Source: Cyclaneusma minus (lineage: Eukaryota; Ascomycota; Leotiomycetes; Marthamycetales; Marthamycetaceae). From it: a stretch of DNA of 64,000 bases. Each line of letters begins with the position of its first letter. Position 1 is the first letter of the stretch. The notes under the pieces are model-generated. The model was not told the DNA's origin. It did no database searches and saw only the letters and a list, made by a program, of their open reading frames with translations. Below are positions 45,603 to 56,913 of this stretch, one piece after another. Where the stretch lies: positions 278,169 to 342,168 of the forward strand of contig JAKZHN010000040.1 in assembly GCA_037179335.1 (NCBI GenBank). The letters run 5' to 3'. Both the position numbers and the translations under genes were made by a program.

Positions 45603-45679
45603 TTTGTTGTACATCAGCAGAACCCTACTCCCAGGTCCCTACCCCCAATTCATACCCGGACTTGTGACATGCAACGAAA
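45603..45679. mobile_element. Mini inverted-repeat element, diverged copy
   Basis: About 77 bases starting TTTGTTGTACATC and ending GACATGCAACGAAA. The ends match those of copies 1 and 2 with several changes; the interior is different. Confidence 0.4.
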
Positions 45680-45815
45680 GGTCATGTGACCTACGATATT
45701 TCATGATAGAAGTTGATTGCATATCGTCAGAAGGCAGAACCGGTGGTATCGATTCCGGGGCAGGTCTTTCTGGTCTGGAGCTCATCGATGTACGACAAAA
45801 AGCCGACTCGACCCC

Positions 45816-45900
45816 TTTTGTTGCGTGTCGCAAATTCAACACTGTCGATTTCAAAATCGAAGACGTCGAAACCGGCCGGGATTTGCGATGTGCAACAAAA
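45816..45900. mobile_element. Mini inverted-repeat element, copy 2
   Basis: 85 bases with ends TTTTGTTGCGTGTCGCAAAT and ATTTGCGATGTGCAACAAAA, inverted repeats of 20 bases with three mismatches. The right 40 bases are almost the same as the right end of copy 1. Confidence 0.65.
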
Positions 45901-48900
45901 CTAACAGAATCAAAGTCTTTGTACGTGGCAGAATCGCTGCCACCGATTCACCCGCAGGTTTTGCCCGTCCGGAAGCTCGTCGATGTGCGAACAAACTACT
46001 CCGGATAGGGGTGGGAAAACTACCTTTTATGGTGTTTAAAAGACGATTTCGGTTGCGTATCAGGTCCAGGGGCGCCCCAGGGTCTATGAAGGGTGGGTGA
46101 TCCGCGTGTTAGCTACGGTAGTCAGCGAGAAGTACCTGACAAGTGTAAGAGGGAGAATCTGTACTTCTCCTTTGCAAATCCTCAGTCAGCTCAGCTCGAA
46201 GTATCTCAACATTTCCTCATTTCCCCATTTATGTATTCTGCATCGTCATTGCTGTTTTCGACTTGAAGCCAGCCACATTCCTCGTCTTTACACAATTCAC
46301 GTTTCATATGCAGAATGGGAGCACTTGCGCACACTTTTGTGTTCATAATAAAAAAAGCAAAGATGCTGATCTTTTTCATATCGAGATTTCAAAAGCAAAG
46401 GACCAGACACTGGACAAGCAACACAGTCCCCGGACACAACGTTTATCTCGTCAGCAATAGAACAGAGCACCGCAGTTCTCATCATCGAAGTCCCCTCTGC
46501 TCGCATACCACTTGTCCCTCACAAGCAGGACCCGGGGCATGGCTCCCTTGGGTGATATCAGAGTCTGAGGGGAGCTTCATCCTCTTCGCACTTAATGAAA
46601 TGCGAATGAATCATGACGATTGTTGACACTCCCAACGACACAACGTGGAGGATATAGGAGTGCGGTGATGATGATCATCATTCGAGTGGCTGTGTGGGGA
46701 GTATGAACTTCTAGTTCTGGAAGCCGCTATGAAATCAATGCTTATGATTACGAAAGTAACTTGAGATTTGAGAGACATACTTGATGGACGAAACGAAATA
46801 AGTAGTCATGCTTTTCGGCGTTCGGGGAGCCCGCGAGGCCAACACACATAAGCTCGTCAGGTATTCTTGCCAGTCAGTCTTTTTCAGATACCCGGACAGT
46901 ATTTGTGCTGTGATACGGCCCAAAGCTCCTCAAAGCCCGGAGCCCAGCATATTGACACCTGTCCAAGTAGGTAGGCTACTTCAACCCTGACTGGAGTGTC
47001 TCAGCAGCAAGCACACTGGCCCCTGACCTCCACCGCTCTAGCGATCCTCAAGCCAATTGGTGAAGGTTAACCCAGGGGCCAGCGAGATCTTGTTCTCTCC
47101 ACATCCCCATTTGGGGCAGGATGTGGATGCGCCCGATGTGCGCAGTATGGAGAATTTAGGGGACTTTTTGTGTCATCATTCGAGTGTGTCGGCGTCTGGC
47201 CACCCCTTATTTTGCGTCATTGATGAAGGAAAATTAGGAGATTCAAGCAAGCAGAAGCGCAGAAAATTGCTGCGAATACCAGGTCCAGGTAATGCACTAG
47301 CATAACCAGTATCTGATTCTGAGTCCAAAGTCCCAAGAAACAACAAGATCGTCAGCTCTCACGCGATCGAAGAACGTGAGTTCCCAAGACTATCTCAGCA
47401 GCAAGCACCAAAGCACTTCCATCTATGTTGGCACTTGGTAGATAGAGGCACCGTGGGCTCTTGTTCTCTTCGACACCTGCTCGGTCTGGTCCGTTCCTAC
47501 CATGCCGAGCAAACGTCGAATGTTTAGAGGAATTCCTTGTTACTGTGGTTGGCATCACAGTTGGAGAAACTATGAGACAGTTGAGTCTTGGGAATTTCCA
47601 TCATTCGAACTTGTGTGGAAAGTTTCTCGGAAGTTTGGTCTCTGGATTGGACAGAAAGGGAACGACGAAAGGGAATGAGTAACTTGAGTGCGACCTCACA
47701 TGGAAAAGCGCTGAAAGGGAGACGAAAAGACAATGCTGGAAAACCCGTCCTTGAAGACACAATGCCAAAGCAGTAGATCTCAGATCAAAAGAGCAGCAAG
47801 CTCGTCAGATTCGCAGTGCTCTCCAGATAGAGCTACGACCCAGCCATTTCAGCAGTGAAGCTTCGAATCCCAGGTCGCCCCATTTGAATACGGAATGATT
47901 CAAAAACTTGTTCTCTTTCGCTGGAACTTTACAAGTTCACAGGGAATTGGTTTTGTGTTTCAGTGAAGGCCACTTCCTTCTGCAAGAAACTTTGAGTTGC
48001 TGGAGCTTTCGTTATTCGAGCATTGTTTCTGCGTCTTGGGTCCTGAGACTGCATTGGCAGTGAATCGTTGAATTGGAGAATCAGATACCGGGATGCAATG
48101 ACTGAAAGGAAAGTCAGAAATCTCAAGGATTGTAAGGCTATAGTGATGTACCGACTGTGCTCGCCGGATTAGTTTTGAGCAATCTCGGCATCACACCCCG
48201 GGCATCGATACGTCTTGATGAAATGGCTTTCACCTGGATTATGTTCTCAACGAGCTCTCCATCAGTAAACCTGGAGATTTGGACGGCAGAAGTGGAAAGA
48301 CCTTTTCTGTCCCGCCTTTCACTCGTCAAGATGGAAGTATATGATCGGATAGGGTAGGTTCGAGGATGCGTAGGGGCTGCTCAAAGTATGCGTGGGAGCA
48401 CCCAATTGGAGCTCGCAACAACCTGGGAATACATAAGAATCAGCAAAAGTTCAAGAAGTAAAACTAAAGCCTCAGAACTCAAGTACTCCACCCAGGCGCG
48501 CCAGTCAGAATTCGCGAGGGGTAATGATCCTTGAAAGCCCTCTGGCCCATCTCAGCATCAAGTTCTCCTGGCACCCCACTCCTCAGCTGCGTGCGACTTA
48601 TTTCTTGATACCCAACAGCAAAGGCGGGGGTGCCGGTTTGAGCTTGTTCTCCTTCAACCTTCCTCACGTGCTCAGCCACGCCGAGGAAGATATGAATGAT
48701 TTGTGATTCGTGTACATGATCGATCCTAGTACATCTGGGAGAAATTCTGAGTCCGTGCGACTTTCATCATTCGAGCAGCGCTTGTGTATAGTTCTGAAAC
48801 AATGGAAATATCGGAAAGAAAGACCTGATAGGAAATTAGCTTGGAAACATGAATGAACAAGTCAGACGTTGGAATTTATGTCTCAACAGGCACTTTGAAC

Positions 48901-50440
48901 TCGTCGGGTTTCTCATCATGGTTGCTTGAGATGAGACCAGCCCCAGGTTTTTCAGCACCAAGCTCCATAGCTTGTTCTCCTTCACATCAAAGATGTGATT
49001 TTTTGTTACACTTTCATGGTTTGTATTCACACTGGTGAGAAGTTCTGATTCGACGGATATTAATCGTCCGACTAAATGCCTGGGACTTGAAATGGAAACG
49101 ATCGTGGAAACGGGAAAAATAATACGCACATACATACAGTGGACTGAAGATTGAAATCTACCAGACCCTGTAGAATGTAGATCGTCAGGCCGGTCGGCAC
49201 GTTCATCGACAAAGGCGCAGTGCGAGGATCTTGAGGTTTTCTTTCTTCACCCCTTATGAAGATGTAAACTTCCATGCGGTTCATGACTTCGTTTCATTGA
49301 GGAGAAGTTCTGGAAGGACGGCTGTACATAATTGAAGTAGTTCCTGTGAAGTTGCCGAATTAGCAGTGGTAAAAGTTCGACACACCAGAACCAAATACAC
49401 AATGGCAAACGTGGCAAAAGGGACGCGAGCGCAGAAAACGTGCTGGGGATTTGAGCACAACAGGCCACACAAGCTCGTCAGACATGTCAGCACGACAGCC
49501 CGATATTCAGCAGACGGATCTCTCCTTCACATCCCGAGTAAGGATGTGACCCCATGCTTGAGGAGGCTGGTTACGTACAGGCGGGAGAGGTTCTGGTATA
49601 ACGACTGTTCATCATTCGAGCAGTGCCTGTTGCGAATTGCAAAATTTCAAAAGTGTGAAGAATGGCGACAAAGTACTGAAAACATGAAAACAAGAACAGA
49701 AAAAGATCGGAAACCCCTGGGTGAGGTAATAGCAACCACACAATCACAAACACAGTGGACTCGTCAGCATATAGCCCAGACTTTGCTTCTCAGCATCAAG
49801 CTCTCCAGTCCCGTCATCAGCCACTCCATCTTTCCTTGGTTGGTCCACTACGGCAAGGTCAAGAGTCGCAAAGCGCCAAAACGCTCCTGGGCATTCTAGA
49901 AGTTTGTTTTCGACAACACTGGGCTCCCACTTGAGCTTTCCACAACATCTCGTAGAAAAGCAGGAGATTGTCTAGCCCATGATGACGGAATTCTGAAGAG
50001 CTTGTTCTCCTTCACACTCTCCACTCCTGCTGAGCGATAACATGAGAAGTGTGACTGCCGTGCGCGCCTGCTTGCTTGGACCTTCCCGGTTGGCATTTGG
50101 GAGAAATTATGAGACTTGTAAGAGGTTTCATCATTCGAGGCTGTGCTTGTGCTTATGTGGTGCTGTTCGCGAAGTTCCAAATATCAAGAAGCACGAGAAC
50201 AGGAATCAACGAGACTGCATCTTTCCGCGACAGAAAGACTCATGGACTTGTTTCTCCTTCACACAGACTCATGAGCTGTGTGAATATACCTGGATGGGTC
50301 CGCAGAGCTAGGAGAGTTATGTTTGCTTCGCTGCTTTTCACCATTCGAGCCGTGCTTGTGTCGAATACTGACGTCCTGTGACTCAGTGTCTCAGCAGGGA
50401 ATGATAAATCCCAATGTAGCTTTTGGTCTCGTCGCAAGCG

Positions 50441-52003
50441 TTGAGACCTTGCCTTGACCAGTCGAGTAGGTTGACCCCTAAGCTTACAACTATCCCCACA
50501 CTGCGAGGACTCGTAGGTAAGTGGCGCCCAACCGGCTAGTCACACACTGGGGACGTCACAGAGTTGGGGAACCGAGGAGTACTCAAGATCTCAAAACGCC
50601 CGCCAAGAATCCCACAAGTTTTCGAGTTCAGAAGCTCTGACTCAAAAACCTATAATAAGCCAAGTCGTAGCTTTTAGTCTTGGATCAAGTACAGTGGCAG
50701 GAAAGAGGTCTGGATGTCCGGCGGATAGGGCTGAACTTCTCTTGGATAACGTGTCCAGACTCGTTCCCAACCTACTGTGACAAGCAATATGATACGATGA
50801 CACAGTTGGTCACCCATGCTCCCTACTATGACCCTACTACGGGCTGTGGCAAAGGAGTTGGCTGACCCAACCGGGTGTTCTCCTCCTTGGGAGCGTCGCA
50901 ACGTCAAGATCATACAGCTCTAGTCCTCGCTGAAAAGACGTCGCAAATGAAAGGAAACTGAAAAGTATGAAAATCCCACCGACACCACTGGATGTCATAT
51001 CTACCACAACTTCCGCGTCACAACCAGTTTGACGTTGTGCCTACCTAGGTATTAACCAGCGACTGTCCTCACACATGAAGCAGAACTTGGTGGAGAATAG
51101 GCTCAAACCTGTGCGCAACCTCAAACACCTGAATAGCGGTGACGCTCCCATCACGAAGACGAACCGGTTGAGTGAGTGAGTAAGTAGGTAAAAAAAAATG
51201 CATTTGAGAGGATGAAGTCTAGCAAAGTCCATCGATGGCGGATGAAATGTGATTTCTGACATTTTTGTAAAGTAAGTACAGAAGAGTGAGATCTAATTAC
51301 GGGAGCTTACTAAATTTTGGGCGAAAGCCCACCACCAGCCGCTCAACCATCCTCCACAAGGTCCAGGTGCTGCGAACGGGGCGAGGGCGGGGGCGATGGC
51401 GAAGGCGAGGGGCAGGGGCGAGGGCGAGGGACGGCGAGGTCATGACGACGAGAGAGAAAGAGAGAGTGAGAGTGAGAGTGAGAATGAGAGAGTGTGAAAG
51501 AGAGTGAGAGTGAGAGTGACAGTGAGTGAAAGAGGTGAGAAAGAGTGAGAGAGTGAGAGAGTGAGAGAAAGTGAGAGTGGGAAAGAGAGGGAGGAAGGCA
51601 GAAAGTGAACGGCTTTTATGCATCGAAGAATGCTGTCTGGAGACCTCTAGCGCTTGGGTAGTGAGTCACAGAGAGCGACTAAGAAAAATTGAAATGCGGA
51701 AAATGATTGGTTGTGGGGCAGATGTCACTACAAACCATGGGAACAGACGGAGCTAAGAGGCCAGCCAGTATTGGAGAAGCTTGGGACCGGCGACCGAAAA
51801 ATGGACAAACTTGGAAGAGGAATCTGCCACATGTCCAGTGCAGGACTCGAGGCATTGGTAATGTAGGTCCCCAGGATGAAGCTCGCACACTGAGGTAGAT
51901 ATTCATGAAGCGTCTTGCCAAGGAGATACACGGAATGACGAAAAACACCTCTGTATTTTCGTGGGAGCCTGTAAAACTCATTTGTACAACAAGCCAAATG
52001 TCA
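50441..52003. other. Gene-poor region downstream of ceramide glucosyltransferase
   Basis: About 1.6 kb with no supported gene. It holds a GAGAGTGA-type purine minisatellite (51370-51610). The segment 51650-52003 is likely the 3' side of the glucosyltransferase gene. Confidence 0.45.
51370..51610. repeat. Purine-rich minisatellite
   Basis: First GGGCGAGGGCGGGGGCGATGG-like six-base units (about 51377-51432), then about 150 bases of GAGAGTGAGAGTGA repeats. One strand is almost free of pyrimidines other than T. Confidence 0.85.
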
Positions 52004-53914
52004 TCAATCCCGCCTGGCCTTCCCTTTATTAGCAGCTTGTCCATTCTCCCCTTCCGATGCGTTAGTCATCGCGGCCAATCCAACGGCTCCCAGAACACTG
52101 CCCGAGTCGCCCCCAACTTCATGAACCCTCATGTCCATACCCACCCTGAAAGTCTTCGCGCGCCACCTAACCGCCGAACCTCCCCACGCCGCAAGCCAAA
52201 TCGGCATCGCCAGCAGCTCCCTCCCCACCCACGCCATCACCCACTCCACGCAGCCCCTTCTTCTCCCCGCTCTTCCCGCTTCCATGCCTTCTAACCCTTT
52301 CGCGAACCCCGGCGCCCGGGCGAACACGGGCGTCTGCTCGTCCACCTCCACAGATGCCATTCCATGCAAATGGCAATAAACCACCCAATCGACACACATC
52401 CAGGCTGACACTCCTACCACCCACAATAACCCTAGCGTCCCCCAAGTCTGCCCCAAGTGCAACGAGTGCAGCAATGGGGCAAATATGGGCAAAGTAGTAA
52501 GCGCAAAAGCCCCGTAGAACGTACACAGCAGCGATTCAACCCCCGGCTCTACTAACGTAGCGAGCGTAACCGTCCACTTTCTCACACGCAACCACCGCAC
52601 TCTTCTCGCGCAGTACTCGTGAATCGACAGGCCAGAAATAGGCTGGATGGCAAGATCACCAAAAACCAGTGCATGGTTGCCAAAGTACTTTGGCTTAGTT
52701 TTTGAGCAGTTTAGTCTTCCCGAATGTATGTTGTTCGAGGGGAAATTCTCGGGAATGGGGATGGGTTTGCGCCACAATAGATCGCCGATCAGGTGGTCTT
52801 CGCAGATGTTGTTGGAGAAGTAGTCGATGCCGGGAGCATAGGCTGGCTCGGAGGCGGAATGTGTTGGGGCCTCGGAGGTGAGTGTGTTGAGGTGCGAGCG
52901 GCGGAACATGTTGGATTTGCCGACTATGCAGGGGGCGATGGAGACGGTGTTTATGGCGGTGTAGAATTTCGCGTGCGAGGTTGCCATGAAGCATTCTTCG
53001 AGGCGGCCGCCGCCTGCTGATAGTAGCTTGGTGAGCGTGGAATTGTCTTTCTGAGGTTTGGTGAGCGAGGAGGCGGCGGTACTTGTGGACGATACGTGCG
53101 ATGTGGGGACGGTATTTTGGGAGCGCGACAGTAGGGAGAGGGACTCGGGTGAGGCGCTGGATCCGACGTTGTCGACGACGATGGGGAGCTGGTGTACGAA
53201 TTTGTAGGGTTTGCCTAGCTTTCCGTCTGGACCATAGCCGTTGAGGCGGTCGACCATGCGGCCTAGAACGCCACTGCCTACCCAGACGTTGCAGTCGATG
53301 ATCCAGATGATGTCGCCTTTTGCTTCCCGGTAGCCCCGACTCATGTTCCGGATCTTTGGATTGGGTCCGAGGTTGTTGAACTCGCCGCCATTGCCGCTCA
53401 GATTCGGGTCTTCTTCCTCTACTAGGACTTTAGCATCGAAAGCCGGAAAGTCCTGCAGAAGACTTTGTAGGATCGGAAATGCTGGGTCGGAGCGGGAGGA
53501 GACGCAGAAGTAGATGGTTACTTTGTCTTGCGGGTAGGTTTGCAAGAAGGTAGAGGAAAGACACTCGTAGAGTTGAGGCTCTAGCCCTTTGACCGGACGG
53601 AGGATGGTGACATGCGGGATGTCATCGTGGGGCAGAGTAGGGGTGATGGGACGGCGAGGTTTCGAGGAGTAGTAACGGAAGCTGCGATCCAGTCAGTAAA
53701 ATAGTCGTTAAAATAGCTTCGGATGTTCCTTATCTGCTCAAGATTCCACTTACAGCTGAGTGATTCCAGTTGTCTGGACGAGTACAATGAACAAGTACCA
53801 TATGCCGCAAATTGCCGCTATTGCGAGAACCCATGTTGGTCGTTCAGGGAGTTGGGCCGCGGCAGCCCCTGAAAAGGCAGACCCAGCTGCCAATTCTCGA
53901 AACCAGTCTGACAT
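52004..53914 (-). CDS. Ceramide glucosyltransferase (GT21)
   Basis: Transfers glucose from UDP-glucose to ceramide in the Golgi/ER membrane, making fungal glucosylceramide. Two exons (53914-53754 and 53681-52004) give 612 residues; the intron has GTAAGT, branch ACTGAC and GCAG. The N-terminal segment WVLAIAAICGIWYLFIVLVQ is a membrane anchor. The GT-A motifs are in order: VTILRPVKGLEPQLYECL, the S-R-S-D stretch, DIIWIIDCNVWV (DxN instead of the more common DSN), CEDHLIGDLLWR, and RRVRW near 395 (QxxRW-type). Two hydrophobic C-terminal segments follow (FYGAFALTTLPIF, LGLLWVVGVSAW). An in-frame Met at 54088 would add 58 C/R-rich residues; I preferred MSDWFREL. It is divergent from sen2. Confidence 0.9.
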
Positions 53915-54561
53915 GTAGGGGTTCGGAGCACTCTGCTTTACCAAATCAGCTCCTATCATGCTTCCCAAAGCCCCCGTTCCAGCCAAATGATCGAAGTCAC
54001 GAAAACACGTGTAACATCTGAAGCAGGGCGAAAATTGTCGAAGCAGCCTCGCGCTCAAGGCTGGCGCGGAAATTCGGCGTGTCGTCATCGCCCGGCCGAA
54101 TCAGCTCCCGAGCTTTTCCAATTGCAGCTCTGCGGCTCGCTTACATAAGCCACGCTAGCCGCTAGCCCGAGCTTTTCCGACACACAGAAAAGAAAAGTTC
54201 CTCGATCCTCAATCTCCGCCGCTTCCACAACTCAAACACCACCTGCCGACACAAATCCCCCACAGCTTTGCCGCAACTCAGCTCAGAGCGCAAAGGTATG
54301 CTCACATCTCTCTTTCTCCCCCCGATGACAGACTGAAGTGCATTTTTGCGGTGATGACTCCTTTTGAAGCTTAGAGGAATGGCTCTGACTTTATGTCGTT
54401 CCTCCATGCTGGCTCTTCTTTTATAGACTACAACGGTATCTGAGCATCGCACAAGTCTTGTTTTTCTTGCCATTGATCACTCTCTCGTTGAGCATAATGT
54501 GAGCTGACCAGACCTTCCAGCAGTGTTCGACATGCCCCCACGGTAACACGTCTGCACCGCA
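53915..54561. promoter_or_regulatory. Divergent region between glucosyltransferase and sen2
   Basis: About 650 bases between divergent starts, including the optional N-terminal extension of the glucosyltransferase (to 54088). I see no other gene. A CGCTAGCCGCTAGCC duplication lies near 54150. Confidence 0.35.
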
Positions 54562-56913
54562 TTGAAGATGGCGGACTCGGAGAAGGTGTCAGAGGTGTCA
54601 AAAGTGCCAGCCGTGGCTGAGCAGAATGGGAACAAACGGGGTCCACCGCCTGGTGGAAAGCCTGGAAAACATACTCTCAATCAGATATATGCTCTTCCAG
54701 CTCCAATCCGAACCTTTCCTCTACCAACCTTCATACCAAACAATCCAATCTCACTGTTCCACATCATCTACACCTGGGTGTCTCAATATGTCTCTCCACC
54801 AAGCTCCCATCCTGAAGTCCTCTACAAGGGTCTCTTCTCGCCCATGACGCGATCTGTTCACATCACCGACCCGGAAACCATGAGAGCTTTGTGGGAGCAA
54901 GGATTCTATGGCAAAGGTACTCTAAGCAGAAGTGACCCGAGTTGGCTTGCACGCGAGAAGAAGAAGCGAGGCGCAGCTGCAGGTAGAACCAGTGAAGAGT
55001 ACACGAGGAAAAGACGGGAGCAGAGGCAGCAAGTCAAGTGGGAGCGAGCCAGAAAGGAGCGCGAAGCTATCGACCAGAAGTTGGAAGAAGAAAGACGTCT
55101 CGCAATGGCCGCCCAGAAACTGCCCTCGCCAAGCCCAGAAATAAAACCCGTGGAAGAACCAGATGCAGTCCCGGAGGTGGAAGAGGAAAAGCATCTCGCA
55201 ATGGCTGCTCAGAGATCACCCTCGCCAAGCCCAGAATTGAAACCCGTCGAACTATCAGTACCCGTGGACCAACTGGTACCAGATGCTGCCCCGAAGTTGG
55301 AAGAGGAAATGCATCTGGCGGTTGCTGCCCGGAGATCACTATCGCCGAGCCCAGAAAGAAGACTCGTGGAGCAACGACGTGTATCAGATGCTGCCCAGCT
55401 GCTGACTCCTACTGCCAGTCCCGAGCCCGAAGAAAACCGCCCGCAATTCCACGTGAAGGCCCCAGTAGGACCACTCGAGCTTCTGTCACTACCCAATTCG
55501 TCTTCTGACCTGAGCCTGATGAGTCAATCGACGAGCTCGGCCTCTGATACCCCTCTCATCATCGAAGAGGTCCACTCGTCGTCTTCGATTAGAGCGCCGG
55601 TCGGGCCATTCGAGCTGTTGTCACTCCCCAACTCTTCATTGGAGCTGAGTTTGATCCAACAGTCCTTGCGTTCATCATCGGATATCAATCTCATGCCGGA
55701 TGAGGTAGACTCGTCTCCTGTGATCAAAGCGCCTGTGGGCCCGTTGGAGATATTGTCACTGCCAAACTCCTCGTCAGATCTCAGCCTCATGGAGAAAAAC
55801 TCGACATTTGCGCTATCCAGCTTTAGTCAACTAGATACGACGGGAGCGAGCGAACTGGACCTGCTCGTCGCTCAGGAGAAAATATTCCCGGATGTGCCTA
55901 TTCCCAGCATAGAATCGAAGCAAGCCATTGTACAAGATGAGGTTCCCGACGAACTGGACTCTGAGGAGCGTGCCCCTGAAAAATGGAGTCTCAGGGAATG
56001 TGTTCCTCCGCCAGTTGAAGCCCCGGGATTTGTTTATCCGGAAGTTGAAGCTGGCACATGCACCGGTTGCGGCACGACAGAAACTCACCAATGGAGACCT
56101 GGACCAGCTGGTCCGACGACGCTTTGCAATGACTGCGGTTTGGGCTACGCCTCTTTGATGGAGAAAGTGCCAAAGCGTCAAAAGAGCGTTCGCTTTTCCC
56201 CCACAGTCGAGCACAACACTTTCATCCAGACCGAGCCACCAAGCCCTGAATTGGCGGAAGCCAACAACAAACTGGCGGAGGCCACCAAAGGCGACGAAGA
56301 GACCCTGGAGATTGAAAACCAAGAGCATCTCCAGCTCATGCTCGAAGAAGCCTTTTTCCTCTCCTACGGCCTCAGCGTGCTCAACATCATCGACCCCGCT
56401 ACCCAAAACACAGTCCCCGCCAAAGACTTGCTTCCCCTTTTCCGCCGCCACTCCTCTTTTCCCCCTCCATCTCAGCTAGCATACAAGCCCTGCCCCGACG
56501 ACAACTTCATGCTCAACTACGTCGTCTACCACCACTACCGCTCCCTCGGCTGGGTGGTGCGTTCCGGCATCAAATTTTCCGTCGACTTCCTGCTCTACAA
56601 TCGCGGCCCGGTGTTCTCGCATGCTGAATTCGCCGTGCAGATCATGCCTTCGTACTCTGATCCTTACTGGACATCTGATCCATTTTTGACCAAGTATGTG
56701 AAGAGCAAGACGGAGAGACCATGGAGCTGGCTGCATGCTATTATGCGTGTCAACTCGCAAGTGAAGAAAACGCTTGTGCTGGTCTATGTGGATGTGCCGA
56801 AGCCTTTGTGCGCCGAGGAGGAAGAGAAGTTGGGTGTCGAGGGGCTGATGAAGAGGTACAAGGTCAAGGAGGTGGTGTTGAGGAGGTGGGTCAGTAATCG
56901 GATGAGGGATTAG
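54562..56913 (+). CDS. sen2: tRNA-splicing endonuclease subunit Sen2 with embedded GATA-type zinc finger
   Basis: Catalytic subunit that cuts the 5' exon-intron junction of pre-tRNAs. One uninterrupted frame of 783 residues. Residues about 35-150 match the Sen2 N-terminal part (NQIYALPAPIRTFPLP, LYKGLFSPMTRSVHI, ALWEQGFYGKGTLSRSDPSW). The nuclease domain is at about 590-783. Y679 (DFLLYNRGP), H687 (FSHAEFAV) and K735 or K736 are the expected catalytic triad. The linker contains three LAMAAQ..SPSPE repeats (about 180-275) and three APVGPLELLSLPNSS repeats (about 300-400). At 500-525 there is a C-x2-C-x18-C-x2-C finger with HQWRPGPAGPTTLCNDCGLGY, the White-Collar type of GATA finger. Such a finger is not part of Sen2 as I know it. 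An internal fusion is the simplest reading. Confidence 0.9.
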   Translation: MKMADSEKVSEVSKVPAVAEQNGNKRGPPPGGKPGKHTLNQIYALPAPIRTFPLPTFIPNNPISLFHIIYTWVSQYVSPPSSHPEVLYKGLFSPMTRSVHITDPETMRALWEQGFYGKGTLSRSDPSWLAREKKKRGAAAGRTSEEYTRKRREQRQQVKWERARKEREAIDQKLEEERRLAMAAQKLPSPSPEIKPVEEPDAVPEVEEEKHLAMAAQRSPSPSPELKPVELSVPVDQLVPDAAPKLEEEMHLAVAARRSLSPSPERRLVEQRRVSDAAQLLTPTASPEPEENRPQFHVKAPVGPLELLSLPNSSSDLSLMSQSTSSASDTPLIIEEVHSSSSIRAPVGPFELLSLPNSSLELSLIQQSLRSSSDINLMPDEVDSSPVIKAPVGPLEILSLPNSSSDLSLMEKNSTFALSSFSQLDTTGASELDLLVAQEKIFPDVPIPSIESKQAIVQDEVPDELDSEERAPEKWSLRECVPPPVEAPGFVYPEVEAGTCTGCGTTETHQWRPGPAGPTTLCNDCGLGYASLMEKVPKRQKSVRFSPTVEHNTFIQTEPPSPELAEANNKLAEATKGDEETLEIENQEHLQLMLEEAFFLSYGLSVLNIIDPATQNTVPAKDLLPLFRRHSSFPPPSQLAYKPCPDDNFMLNYVVYHHYRSLGWVVRSGIKFSVDFLLYNRGPVFSHAEFAVQIMPSYSDPYWTSDPFLTKYVKSKTERPWSWLHAIMRVNSQVKKTLVLVYVDVPKPLCAEEEEKLGVEGLMKRYKVKEVVLRRWVSNRMRD

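Larger units (their letters stand above)
44415..50440. repeat. Array of diverged direct-repeat modules (~10-12 copies)
   Basis: Short blocks recur in the same order for 6 kb with variable spacers. CATCATTCGAG-like: 44505, 44876, 46676, 47174, 47599, 48011, 48765, 49610, 50129, 50339. CTTGTTCTCCTTCACA-like: 44419, 47089, 47458, 47907, 48641, 48969, 49518, 49999, 50247. CTCGTCAG-like: 44707, 46853, 47349, 47801, 49180, 49473, 49760. GGGAGAAATTATGAG-like: near 47565, 48737, 50098. TCTCAGCATCAAG-like: near 47000, 47395, 48550, 49790. Module length varies from about 210 to 550 bases. The segment 45060-46100 interrupts it with other elements. No long reading frame is shared by the modules. Confidence 0.7.

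Noticed and set aside
45400..46008. Open frame of 202 codons on the plus strand
   Set aside because: It runs through the mini inverted-repeat elements; its internal similarity (DVETGR repeats) comes from the DNA repeats, and no protein feature is recognisable.
49366..49899. Open frame of 177 codons within the module array
   Set aside because: It spans one and a half repeat modules, and other modules do not keep the frame.
44415..50440. CRISPR array or ribosomal repeat as explanation of the recurring blocks
   Set aside because: Blocks are imperfect, spacings vary and the genome is eukaryotic; no rRNA sequence is recognisable.
50396..50560. Possible small nucleolar RNA around GTCTCGTCGCAAGCGTTGAGACC
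   Set aside because: A short hairpin is visible but no convincing C/D or H/ACA box pair.
52695..53020. Frames on both strands overlapping the glucosyltransferase
   Set aside because: They overlap well-conserved GT21 sequence and have no independent support.
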